From: an uncultured Prevotella sp.
GTDB lineage: Bacteria > Bacteroidota > Bacteroidia > Bacteroidales > Bacteroidaceae
Direction of reading: 5' to 3'
Assembly: GCA_934202525.1 (NCBI GenBank)
Contig: CAKPYB010000010.1
Location: 36,326 to 100,325 of the forward strand
Length of the DNA stretch: 64,000 nucleotides
This document shows, piece after piece, positions 32,551 through 41,493 of the stretch. The position numbers were made by a program, and so were the translations under genes. How positions within the stretch are numbered: position 1 is the stretch's first letter; the number at the start of each line of letters is the position of its first letter. Below the pieces are notes generated by a model. That model saw only the letters and a list, made by a program, of their open reading frames with translations. It was not told the DNA's origin and did not search any database.

Positions 32551-32882
32551 TAACGTCTATACCCATTACCGGAAGCCCCGATGGGCAGAGGTTGGGAAGA
32601 CATACATATGGTAAAAGGCGTTTTTGTACGCTTTGGTTTTGACGCTATAAGAATCTCGCAAATTCAACGACAAGTCAAGAACAAAGCAACAAAGAACGCC
32701 TCATGAGGTGTATTATATACAGCCCTCATTGGCTTCGGACGAATCTGTCGTTCGTTGTCTGAGTGCATTCTATATACTTACACTGGCGTGGGGCTTTCGG
32801 CGTTGCTCGTTTCGACTTGTCGGGCAATGCGAGAGCCTTTATAGCGTGGAACGAGTGACAGAACAGGCTCCACGCTTTTTTT
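32551..32882 (+). ncRNA. structured RNA or leader of about 330 bases
   Basis: A -7-like TACCTTTG (32543-32550) precedes a stretch with many stems: GTCT/AGAC closing a CCCAT/ATGGG hairpin (32555-32601), a palindrome cctcatgagg near 32700, a long stem of about 17 pairs (32792-32809 with 32821-32837), and an 8-pair terminator hairpin (32843-32850 with 32869-32876) followed by T7. The segment GCGTGGGGC (32786-32794) can pair with GCTCCACGC (32867-32875), competing with that terminator, as in an attenuator. It lacks the tmRNA tag, the RNase P GAAAGUCC core and the SRP GGAAGGAAGC motif. It could be 6S RNA, an independent sRNA or a leader of the operon at 32943. Confidence 0.5.
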
Positions 32883-32942
32883 GTATGTATAAACGAAGTG
32901 ATAATTTTTGCCAAGGTAGCCAGCAGCATCAACTGAGCAATA

Positions 32943-34550
32943 ATGAGTAATGGCTACTATCAGATATTGAACTTACTTAGGCGATGGGGAATTCTAATCG
33001 CCATTATCTTATTTTCTTCTTTCGTACATGCGCAAAAGATTTCAGTTTCACGTTTTGTGTTGGTAGAGTCTGACCTTACGGCTCAAAATAAAAGCACCTT
33101 GGTTGAAGACCAGAACGGAGATAAATGTGCATTGATTCGAGTGCAGACTACGCAAAAAGGATTCTCTTTTGATGTAGGATCTGCAGGTGTTCAAAAGGTT
33201 GATGACAATCATATTGGAGAAATATGGGTGTACGTCCCTTTTGGTGTACGTCACATTAGTATCCGACATCCACAACTTGGTTCACTTGTAAATTACAGTT
33301 TTCCTATAAACATCGAAAAGGCAAGGACTTATATCATGGAGATAACTTCGGATAAAGTGTTTGTAAACTATTACGATGACTCCAGAAAGCAAAAGTTGAA
33401 TATAAGAGTGATGCCCGCAAATGCTTCAGTCACGTTAAACGGCATGAATGTCAAGTTAAATTCCAAGGGCGAAGCCTCACAGGAATTGTCATTTGGAACA
33501 TATACTTATAAGGTAGCAGCTGATAAATATTATCCCAAGGAGGGACAGATTGTAATAAACGACTCTGTCCATGCTCATCAACTTGTTGTGAATGATTTGA
33601 AGCCTATAATGGGAAAGATTAGTGTACATACTAATCCATACAATGCGGAAATTATGCTTGATGGAATTTCTATCCCTTCGAACACAGCTCTCACAACGTA
33701 TGCAACACAGATTGGGCATCATAAACTCACAGTGAAACAGATTGGATACAAGACTGAAGAACGAGACATTAGAGTTGAACAAGACAAAACTACCGACATA
33801 AATGTTATTTTAAGTCAATTGGCCATATTCTCATTTAGAAGTGCCCCAACTGGAGCCATGGTGTTTGTCGGTGGAGAAAAGTTGGGTACGACTCCCTGCC
33901 AAAAAGAATTAAAAACAGGCTCCTATGAGGTTTTTGCCCAAAAAGTAGGATACAAAGATTATAAAAAGAAGATGGATCTAAGTAGTTCCAATCCTAATGT
34001 CATTATTTCCATGAGCAAAATATACAACTATAAGAATGAGTTTTACGCAGAGGCTGGGATTCGTGCAGGAACTTTTGTCTCTTTCGGCGGAACTATTGGC
34101 GGCTATATTTCCAATGTAAACGTCGAACTGTCAGCTTTCTATGGGACAGGAAACAGTGAAACCATTTATTGGAGTGGGAATGATACGAAGCCTGTATCAA
34201 GCATCTATCACCCAGAACTTATGGTAAGCGGTAAGGTCGGATACGGAATAGCAGTAGGAACAAGATTTAGGATTACCCCACAATTGGGAATAAATTATCT
34301 GAGCCTAAAAGAGACAATGCAAGAGGATAGCAATGTTACACCAGCCAATGGAAGTAATGTCATGAGTGTGCTTTTAGGAGCACGTATCTCGGCTATTATT
34401 GCCAATCATTTTGGAGTGAGCTTGTCTCCTGATTATTCTTTTGGAGTAGGAAAATCCAATGGCTATAAAGAGTTGGAGGCCGTGTCTTCAAAAATCAAGA
34501 ATTGGGGACAAGGGTTTAATGTGAAATTAGGATTAATGATAGCGTTTTAA
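32943..34550 (+). CDS. PEGA-domain surface protein
   Basis: 535-residue protein with an N-terminal membrane/signal segment (WGILIAIILFSSFVHA). After a beta-rich domain it has three PEGA-like repeats: RVMPANASVTLNGMNV (about residue 157), VHTNPYNAEIMLDGISI (about 230) and FRSAPTGAMVFVGGEKLGTTP (about 298). The last 180 residues alternate strands with many G, Y and aromatic residues (TFVSFGGTIGGYISN onward, ending KLGLMIAF), like a small outer membrane barrel. First gene of a seven-gene plus-strand operon; the next starts one base after its stop. Likely in the outer membrane, where PEGA repeats bind wall or surface sugars (inference). Confidence 0.75.
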   Translation: MSNGYYQILNLLRRWGILIAIILFSSFVHAQKISVSRFVLVESDLTAQNKSTLVEDQNGDKCALIRVQTTQKGFSFDVGSAGVQKVDDNHIGEIWVYVPFGVRHISIRHPQLGSLVNYSFPINIEKARTYIMEITSDKVFVNYYDDSRKQKLNIRVMPANASVTLNGMNVKLNSKGEASQELSFGTYTYKVAADKYYPKEGQIVINDSVHAHQLVVNDLKPIMGKISVHTNPYNAEIMLDGISIPSNTALTTYATQIGHHKLTVKQIGYKTEERDIRVEQDKTTDINVILSQLAIFSFRSAPTGAMVFVGGEKLGTTPCQKELKTGSYEVFAQKVGYKDYKKKMDLSSSNPNVIISMSKIYNYKNEFYAEAGIRAGTFVSFGGTIGGYISNVNVELSAFYGTGNSETIYWSGNDTKPVSSIYHPELMVSGKVGYGIAVGTRFRITPQLGINYLSLKETMQEDSNVTPANGSNVMSVLLGARISAIIANHFGVSLSPDYSFGVGKSNGYKELEAVSSKIKNWGQGFNVKLGLMIAF

Positions 34551-34551
34551 G

Positions 34552-36792
34552 ATGAAACATATTGGTTTATACATATTGTTGGTATGCATAGTATTTGTTG
34601 GGTGTTCAGACAAATACTCGTCTGAATTGGGATTGAAGCCGACATTGACTCCAAGATATCTTAGGGTATCTCCTACGTCACTGTCGTTTTCTGCCAATCA
34701 GGTATCAAGCCAAAGCGTAGACATTGAGACGCTGGAAACACCTTGGAAAGTTGACAATGCCATTGATTGGGTGTCTATTTCTGCTGCAAGCGGTCAGAGT
34801 AGTTCAAACATAGATGTTAGCACATCCGAGAACAACGATGCCAATGCAGCAAGAACTGGTGTATTTTATATAAAAGCGGATGTTAGCGATTGGAATTATG
34901 AAAAGGGAATTTCCGTGTCGCAAGCTGCTGCAATACCTTATATTAATGTGTCTCAATCAAACATCACATTAAAAGGAACCGCTTGTACATCAACATTTAA
35001 CGTAACATCAAACTGTTCTTATACGGTGACAAATGATGCAGATTGGCTTACACTATCCCAAAAGGACAATAGTTTTGTTCTCAGTGCTACGGCAAACGAA
35101 ACCAGTCAATATCGCACAACAACAATACTGTTTTCATACAATGGAATAGACCAGGCAAGCAACAAAATTGTTGTAACTCAGGCTCCAGCTTCCATCAATG
35201 CCTCTACAGAGACTTTAACGTTCGAGAATACAGCTGGAGAGATTAAGGTTGAAGTTACTTCCGAATCAAAATGGACAGCATCCACATCTTATAGTTGGAT
35301 TGATGTAACACCAGAAAGTGGAGAAGCTGGTACGTCGTCCATAACAATTTCCGTATCCCCAAACACTTCTGTTGATGAGCGGACTGGATATGTAATTCTT
35401 TCCATAGGTTCAGAAGAAAGAATACAAATTCCTATCAAACAGCGAGGTGTTTATATTGAAATAGATAAGTCACAATATGATTTCGAGGCATCATCTGAAA
35501 CACAAACGATCCAGGTCAATAGTAACACTTCATGGCAGGTGTCATCTGTTCCGTCATGGATAAAGGTAGACAAGACAAGCGGAACTGGTAACTCTTCAAT
35601 AAAAGTCACAGTCGAAGACAATCCTAATACAACAGAGAGAAATGGTGAATTTGAGATTTCTCAACCGGGGTTAAGTGCAACAGTTACAGTTAAAGTACAT
35701 CAGAAAGGTAAAACTTTCGATGTGGCTACCACGACATTGACTTTCAATGACAAAGAAGAATCGCAAACAATCACCATTACGACAGATGGAACTTGGCGAG
35801 CATACAGTAGTGCCGATTGGATTAAAATCTCACCAGAGACGGCAACAGGAAATTCCACTTTGACCATCACCGTTCAAGAAAACTCTACGGATGGGGAAAG
35901 AAGTGGTTCTGTAAACATCCTGATGGGTGATGCTTCAGCAACAGTAGCTATCGTCCAAAAAGGTAAATATTTTACGATAGACAATAGTTTGCTTGATTTT
36001 ACAAGCAAAGGTGGCGAACTTAAAGTAACTTTAACTACTAATGCGCCATGGTCTACAAGGAAAGACGATTCGGTTAATTGGCTGTCTATTTCTCCAACCA
36101 ATGGCATAGACAATGCTACCGTAAAAGTTACAGCTTCAGACAATGCTTCTGTCAACAAACGTTCTGCAAATGTTTATTTTGATGCATTGGGTAGAAGTGT
36201 GAATATCCTTGTGTCCCAAAAAGCACGATACTTGACTGTGGATGCAAATGAATTGTTGTTCTATTCAAAGGGTGGAACGTCAAATGCAGTGACCATATCC
36301 ACAGACGGAACTTACTCCATAAACTGTCCTGACAATTGGTTGACGATATCAAGAAACGGAGACTCCTTTACTGTCACTGCATCGGAAAATGACACAAAGG
36401 ATGCCCGTATCGGCAAGATTACAATCTCGTTGACCGATTTGAAAGAAGGCTCCTATTCAGTAACGTTGACTGTCACTCAATTAAACTATGGAGGAACTTT
36501 TCTGCGTAAGGATTTTGAGGAAGACAAAGATTATGACAGCAATGGTTCTTCAACAGGAAGTCTGACAATAACCAGTTATGGGAGCGATACCAATTATGAC
36601 ACGAGTAGCCAAAGTGGTACTAAGTTGTCCGTGATAGGTTTTAAGGCTGATACAAGTTGGGATAGTTCTACCAATTCGAGTGCCAAGGTGACGATTACTG
36701 GGTTTAAATCAGATCAAAGTCTCGATTCTACAGCAAATTCATCTGGTAATATGCAAAAGAACGACTTTTCAAGCGATAGTAATTGGAATTGA
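34552..36792 (+). CDS. BACON-repeat lipoprotein
   Basis: 746-residue lipoprotein (lipobox in IVFVGCSDKYSS). It is built of about seven BACON domains of 85-90 residues, each starting with a beta strand such as YLRVSPTSLSFS, YIEIDKSQYDFEASS or FTIDNSLLDFTSKGG and containing W.SIS/WIKVSP. BACON domains bind mucin or glycans in Bacteroidetes surface proteins. The last 90 residues are a different tandem repeat of about 22 residues (each ending GSD, KAD, KSD or SSD and followed by a W/Y-D motif), as in adhesive or assembly tails. Probably surface exposed. Confidence 0.8.
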   Translation: MKHIGLYILLVCIVFVGCSDKYSSELGLKPTLTPRYLRVSPTSLSFSANQVSSQSVDIETLETPWKVDNAIDWVSISAASGQSSSNIDVSTSENNDANAARTGVFYIKADVSDWNYEKGISVSQAAAIPYINVSQSNITLKGTACTSTFNVTSNCSYTVTNDADWLTLSQKDNSFVLSATANETSQYRTTTILFSYNGIDQASNKIVVTQAPASINASTETLTFENTAGEIKVEVTSESKWTASTSYSWIDVTPESGEAGTSSITISVSPNTSVDERTGYVILSIGSEERIQIPIKQRGVYIEIDKSQYDFEASSETQTIQVNSNTSWQVSSVPSWIKVDKTSGTGNSSIKVTVEDNPNTTERNGEFEISQPGLSATVTVKVHQKGKTFDVATTTLTFNDKEESQTITITTDGTWRAYSSADWIKISPETATGNSTLTITVQENSTDGERSGSVNILMGDASATVAIVQKGKYFTIDNSLLDFTSKGGELKVTLTTNAPWSTRKDDSVNWLSISPTNGIDNATVKVTASDNASVNKRSANVYFDALGRSVNILVSQKARYLTVDANELLFYSKGGTSNAVTISTDGTYSINCPDNWLTISRNGDSFTVTASENDTKDARIGKITISLTDLKEGSYSVTLTVTQLNYGGTFLRKDFEEDKDYDSNGSSTGSLTITSYGSDTNYDTSSQSGTKLSVIGFKADTSWDSSTNSSAKVTITGFKSDQSLDSTANSSGNMQKNDFSSDSNWN

Positions 36793-36821
36793 TAATTGTT
36801 GAAACATAAAAAGATAAAAAT

Positions 36822-38225
36822 ATGAAACAGGTACGCATTATTCAAATGCTCATGGCCGTAGTTATGGTATTGGCTTTGGGCTCATGCTCTTCTGATGATT
36901 TGTCAGAAGTTGAGAATCAAAATGGCAAGCAAACTGTCAAAATGGAATTTGTGGGTAAAGTCATTGGATTCGACCAACAAGGTTCATCCAAGGCTAAAGT
37001 TCAGACAAGAGCGACCAGTTCTTCATGGAATGATGGAGACAAGATTTATATCACATTCTACAATGGCTCTACCATTGTTCCTGGCGAAGCTACCTATAGC
37101 AGTACCTCTGGCTGGTCGGTCAGCTATGACGGTAACTTGGCAACAGGCAGTAATCTGAAGTGTGAAGCACGTTATTTCGTCAACGCAACATTCTCCAGTT
37201 CTTCTTTAGTCTCATTGAATGCCAATTCTGAGATTTATGAGGACTTGAATGCCACGTATGCCTATAGTAACGGATCATTGACTGTTACTGCCACATTGTC
37301 TCCAAAGACAGGCCGCATCCGTTTTACGGGGAAATCAGGAGAGAAGATATATACGACTGGTATTTCTGTCTATACAACATTCTCTCCTGCCATTAACACA
37401 TTCTCCACATCAAATGCCATGATTACATCAACCGTGGCATCTAATGGAAGCACACCTTATATATATGGTTACTTCACGGACAACGACAGAAACCTTGGTC
37501 TTGTCGGTTCTGATTATGCATTTACACGTACATGCACAAGCAGCATGCTTAATGTGGGCGAAAGTGGGTATATGGCTATTCCATCGGAGTCTTCACACAA
37601 CAATTGGCGTAGCGGATTGTACGTCAAAGCAAGTGGCGTAGAATTTAAAATGATACCTGTCGCAGGATATAGCGATGGCTTCTTTTTAATGGCAGAAACC
37701 GAAACTACAGAAGCATTGTATAAGTCTGTCAATGGAACAGCATCAACCTCACAATTGCCCATTGATGACGTATCTTATCCGTCTGTCAGCACTTTCATCG
37801 AAAAGTTGAACAACGAAACAAAATTAAACTTCTCCTTACCTTCTGCAGAACAATGGTCATATGCAGCAAAAGGAGGTAATAAAACACAAGACTATACTTA
37901 TGCAGGAAGTAATACTCCTGGCGATGTTGCTTGGTATTCAGCTAACTGTTCTTCAATACAAACAGTCAAGACAAAGGCTCCCAATGAACTTGGCATCTAT
38001 GATATGAGTGGAAATGTCGGAGAATTTGTAAGTACAAGAAACGGTAGCTATCCGTACATTTATGGTGGAGGCTATTGCAGCAATGTGTCGTATATTGAGA
38101 AAACGTCAAATGCTACCACCAACTCCTACAGTAAAACTGGATACTATTTTTATAGCAGCAATTACTCTTCAAGTGATTGTAGATCGACAGGAGTCGGCTT
38201 TCGTTTGATTCTTACTTGTAAGTGA
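36822..38225 (+). CDS. fimbrillin-like lipoprotein fused to an FGE/SUMF1-like domain
   Basis: 467-residue lipoprotein (LALGSCSSDDLS). The N-terminal 230 residues resemble the Mfa-like/fimbrillin fold (TRATSSSWNDGDKIYITFYNG, GRIRFTG, FTDNDRNLG). The C-terminal part resembles formylglycine-generating enzyme: LPSAEQWSYAAKGG, then NELGIYDMSGNVGEFVS and GGGYCSN, ending GVGFRLILTC. SUMF1-type domains in this context are usually binding modules or peptide oxidases on the surface; no copper-binding pair is certain. The fusion of a pilus-like part to FGE is unusual. It follows the BACON gene by 30 bases. Confidence 0.75.
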   Translation: MKQVRIIQMLMAVVMVLALGSCSSDDLSEVENQNGKQTVKMEFVGKVIGFDQQGSSKAKVQTRATSSSWNDGDKIYITFYNGSTIVPGEATYSSTSGWSVSYDGNLATGSNLKCEARYFVNATFSSSSLVSLNANSEIYEDLNATYAYSNGSLTVTATLSPKTGRIRFTGKSGEKIYTTGISVYTTFSPAINTFSTSNAMITSTVASNGSTPYIYGYFTDNDRNLGLVGSDYAFTRTCTSSMLNVGESGYMAIPSESSHNNWRSGLYVKASGVEFKMIPVAGYSDGFFLMAETETTEALYKSVNGTASTSQLPIDDVSYPSVSTFIEKLNNETKLNFSLPSAEQWSYAAKGGNKTQDYTYAGSNTPGDVAWYSANCSSIQTVKTKAPNELGIYDMSGNVGEFVSTRNGSYPYIYGGGYCSNVSYIEKTSNATTNSYSKTGYYFYSSNYSSSDCRSTGVGFRLILTCK

Positions 38226-38230
38226 AGCAA

Positions 38231-39016
38231 ATGAAGCGGTATGCCTTTGTCATAGTTGGTATTGCAATATCAGTTGTCCTAATTGCTTTTTATGCAGTTC
38301 ACTTCTATAATGCATCTCTTTCAGACAAGACATCTGATTGGGGTGCATGGGGAAGCTATGTAGGAATAGGTATCAGCATTTTGTCGGTATCTCTTATCTA
38401 TATAACCTATAAGGAACAGCAAGAAAGCAATCGAATAGGACGATTTGAAGAGCACTTTCACATCTCATTAAGAACATCGATTGAATTATTCGAAAAGAGG
38501 AAGAATGTAATTGATTCGATTTTTAGCAAAGTAGAAAATCATTTTCGAAATCCATTTGATCCATTGACTGATTATGAGCAATCAAAAGTGCAAAATATAT
38601 TGGGATATTACTATTCCTCTGCGGTGATAGACTGTCGAGAGGAGTGCGAAGAGATTTTTCGGTATCTTTTCTACTTCTTACTCAGCATAAAGAACAACAG
38701 TAAGCTTGACAACAAGGAAAAAGAAAGTCGCTTTAGGGAAATCTCATGTTTGCTACCAGAGAATGGTCGTATTTTGTTTTTGTGCTGGGGATTTTGTTCG
38801 GAGCATGAAACGAAGCTGTTTTACAACTATGGATTATATCAGACAAGCTGTTTCAGTAAGTCACCCATAATGGATGTCGTAAAATTTGCTTGTATTGGCA
38901 AAAGGCCAAAGAAAGAACATATTAATGCGGAAAATCTTGAGTTCGAGGATTATTCTTCCGAGGAATTCCAAGATACATATGAAAGATTATTCAACAATAA
39001 AACAAAGCAACAATGA
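38231..39016 (+). CDS. putAbiC-like membrane protein
   Basis: 261 residues from ATG at 38231 (a GTG at 38222 that overlaps the previous stop is an alternative). Two N-terminal membrane segments (YAFVIVGIAISVVLIAFYAV and YVGIGISILSVSLIYITY) with the DWGAWGSYVG turn are typical of the putative phage abortive infection family (putAbiC). The rest is a helical cytoplasmic domain with RFEEHFHISL and RYLFYFLLSI. In this family the protein senses infection at the membrane by an unknown route. Here it lies within an operon of envelope proteins, with ATGA overlap to the next gene. Its defence role is inference from family only. Confidence 0.65.
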   Translation: MKRYAFVIVGIAISVVLIAFYAVHFYNASLSDKTSDWGAWGSYVGIGISILSVSLIYITYKEQQESNRIGRFEEHFHISLRTSIELFEKRKNVIDSIFSKVENHFRNPFDPLTDYEQSKVQNILGYYYSSAVIDCREECEEIFRYLFYFLLSIKNNSKLDNKEKESRFREISCLLPENGRILFLCWGFCSEHETKLFYNYGLYQTSCFSKSPIMDVVKFACIGKRPKKEHINAENLEFEDYSSEEFQDTYERLFNNKTKQQ

Positions 39017-39672
39017 AAAAGATTATCATGTTTTTCATGGCACTCTGCATGGTATTGCCTGCATTGAATGCCCAGAACAACAAGGCGCTGAATAAAGCCT
39101 TGAAGAAAGAGTACAAAGTGAAGATGAAGGAATTCAAGAAGGGAGGCTGGATGCTTTATGGTTCGTCTCGCTCTCTTGATGTAGCCCTTCTCAATCACTA
39201 TGGTAAACTCAACAAAGAGGGAGAAGAAGCCTATGAGATAGTAGGTACCTGCTCCAAATTCAAGTCAAAGAATGTGGGTCATCAGACTTGTATCAACAAT
39301 GCTTGTAACATCTATGCCCAACAAGCTGGCAGACAGTTGAAAGGGCGTATTGTGAGTGACATTGCTGGTAATAGTGATGACGTATCAGGAGAGTTTGACC
39401 ATTTCTATGCAGCCTACGAGAGCCTTGTACAAAAGGAGCTCAACGGCGAGTTGCAGGAGTCTTTCTCCGTTATCCGCAGCAACAAGGACGGAAGTTACGA
39501 GATGCAGACATTCTTTGTGGTAAGCGAAAGTGCTGCCACCCGAGCAAGAATCCGTGCATACGAGAATGCCGCAAAAGAAAGTGCTGCCGCCCAGAAATAT
39601 GCAAAGAAGGTAAGCGACTTTGTTCGCGAAGGATTCAAACCAACAACCGTTTCTACATCCACCAATGATTAA
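39013..39672 (+). CDS. secreted hypothetical protein of the envelope operon
   Basis: 219-residue protein with a signal peptide (MKKIIMFFMALCMVLPALNA). The mature part is basic and helical at first (NKALNKALKKEYKVKMKEFKKGGW), then has a core around YGSSRSLDVALLNHYGKL and ends in alanine-rich helices (SESAATRARIRAYENAAKESAAAQKYAKKV). No family is recognised with confidence. It overlaps the previous gene by four bases (ATGA) and the next by eight, so it is made together with both. It may be a small periplasmic partner of the LPP20-like protein. Confidence 0.7.
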   Translation: MKKIIMFFMALCMVLPALNAQNNKALNKALKKEYKVKMKEFKKGGWMLYGSSRSLDVALLNHYGKLNKEGEEAYEIVGTCSKFKSKNVGHQTCINNACNIYAQQAGRQLKGRIVSDIAGNSDDVSGEFDHFYAAYESLVQKELNGELQESFSVIRSNKDGSYEMQTFFVVSESAATRARIRAYENAAKESAAAQKYAKKVSDFVREGFKPTTVSTSTND

Positions 39673-41476
39673 ACGAATAATTGTTTTACTGACAATGAAC
39701 TTTTGCCTCATTTCAGCTTTCTCGCAAAGTTGGGATGAGGTAATACATAATACCCAAACTTATCTCTCTGGGGAAGGTTGGGGAGCGACTGTTGAGGAAG
39801 CTGACCAACAGGCACTCGCTGCATTGATAAGCAAAATATCCGTTGTGGTAAGCAACGACTTCTCCATCACAGAAGACGAGCGTACAACCAATGGGAAACT
39901 TGATGCAGCAAGTTATACGACCTCGAAAGTGCAGACATACTCAACCGCCACATTGACCAATACAGAGCGCATTGTCATAGATAACAATCCAGACCAAGCT
40001 CATATTGGTCGATTCATCAAACGAAGCGAACTGAACAAAATCTTTGAAGGGAGAATCCGTACTATAAAGGAATATATCCGCTTGGGAAAGGTCGCTGAAG
40101 ATGCCTGCAAGATAGACGATGCACTGAGAAATTATTACTGGGCTTACTCTTTGCTCAAATCTGTGCAACGTCCATCAAGTGTCGTTTATTCTGATGAGGA
40201 AACAGGAGAAATAATGTATCCATTGACTTGGCTTCCGCAACAGATTACAAATATCCTAAAGGATTTAAGCGTTGAAGTTACTGGTAACGATGGTACAAAT
40301 GTAGATTTGATGTTCAAATATAAAGGTCAACCAGTCAGTACGCTTGACTTCACCTACTTCGATGGACGTAACTGGAGCAACATCTGTAGTGCGAAGGACG
40401 GACGTGGAACAATGGAATTCAGTAAAGGATTGGTTCCTGACAACGTTCAAATCAACTACGAGTACGCCTATCGTGGTCAGGCGCATATCAATCAGGAAAT
40501 ACAAAGCGTTCTGAATGTTGTAAAAGGGCAGTCCATACGTGCGGCAAGAGTAAATCTGCAAATGGGAAAGGCTAAAAAAAGTACAGACAACACACTGTCT
40601 TTGGGTAAGTCACGAACAAATGAAACCGTGTTGTCTGTTGCAAATGACGGTTCTTATAGAGTTGTGCTAACCAAGGTGCTTAATGCGATAAAGGGACATA
40701 ACTATGATGCTGTACGCTCTCTCTTTACTGATGATGGTTGGAATATGTTTACAAGCCTTGTAAGATATGGCAATGCCAGAATACTCAACACCAATGATTG
40801 TCAGTTCAGCCAACTGCGTGACAATGTAATAGCAAGAAGCATACAAATGTCTTTCTCCTTCAAGAAAGGATTGAGAAAGGACTTTGTGGAAGATGTGGTC
40901 TTTACTTTCGACAACAATCAGAAAATTGACTGTATTGCTTTCGGCCTTGACCGCAAAGCCAAACAAGACATCATGAAACGTGGCGCATGGACTCCTATTG
41001 CTCGTCAAACAATCATGCAATTTCTTGAAAACTACAAAACAGCATACGCACTGAAGCGACTTGACTATCTCAAAACAATATTTGATGACGATGCAGTCAT
41101 TATTGTAGGTCACGTGGCAGAAAGACTTGTTGCAGAAAGACAGAATAAGGATATGCCAGTAGTATTCCATACGCAGAGGCATATCAGTAGAATTCAGTAT
41201 AGCAAGGACCAGTATATGAAGAACTTGGAGGCTTGTTTCAGAAGCAATGAGTTTGTAAACATACGATTTGCAAATAATGACGTTCGCAAGGCAAAAAATG
41301 GCGAAGAGTATGGCATACAAATTAAGCAAGACTATTATTCGACCAACTATGGTGATCAAGGCTATCTCTATTTGCAAGTTGATTTGGAGGATCCACAAAA
41401 GCCCATTATAAAGGTTAGGACATGGCAACCTGAACCTGATCCCGAGATAGGCTTGTTTGGAATAGGTAATTGGTAA
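39665..41476 (+). CDS. LPP20-like secreted protein
   Basis: 603 residues from ATG at 39665, which overlaps the upstream stop by eight bases; a longer frame starts inside that gene. A signal peptide (VLLTMNFCLISAFS) precedes an N-terminal domain with GEGWGATVEEADQQALAALISKISVVV, the pattern of LPP20-type lipoprotein domains (repeated alanine-rich helix after a GxG turn). Two further regions of mixed alpha/beta follow, the last resembling an NTF2-like fold (ALKRLDYLKTIFDDDAVIIVG). Probably periplasmic or surface, acting with the neighbouring proteins. Function unknown. Confidence 0.7.
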   Translation: MIKRIIVLLTMNFCLISAFSQSWDEVIHNTQTYLSGEGWGATVEEADQQALAALISKISVVVSNDFSITEDERTTNGKLDAASYTTSKVQTYSTATLTNTERIVIDNNPDQAHIGRFIKRSELNKIFEGRIRTIKEYIRLGKVAEDACKIDDALRNYYWAYSLLKSVQRPSSVVYSDEETGEIMYPLTWLPQQITNILKDLSVEVTGNDGTNVDLMFKYKGQPVSTLDFTYFDGRNWSNICSAKDGRGTMEFSKGLVPDNVQINYEYAYRGQAHINQEIQSVLNVVKGQSIRAARVNLQMGKAKKSTDNTLSLGKSRTNETVLSVANDGSYRVVLTKVLNAIKGHNYDAVRSLFTDDGWNMFTSLVRYGNARILNTNDCQFSQLRDNVIARSIQMSFSFKKGLRKDFVEDVVFTFDNNQKIDCIAFGLDRKAKQDIMKRGAWTPIARQTIMQFLENYKTAYALKRLDYLKTIFDDDAVIIVGHVAERLVAERQNKDMPVVFHTQRHISRIQYSKDQYMKNLEACFRSNEFVNIRFANNDVRKAKNGEEYGIQIKQDYYSTNYGDQGYLYLQVDLEDPQKPIIKVRTWQPEPDPEIGLFGIGNW

Positions 41477-41493
41477 ACTATAACATAACAATT

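Noticed and set aside
32551..32882. tmRNA or RNase P RNA
   Set aside because: No tag frame or tRNA-like ends for tmRNA and no GAAAGUCC core for RNase P.
32708..32950. Plus-strand frame of 80 residues before the PEGA gene
   Set aside because: It lies over the strong stems and terminator of the structured RNA, so it is not likely to be translated.
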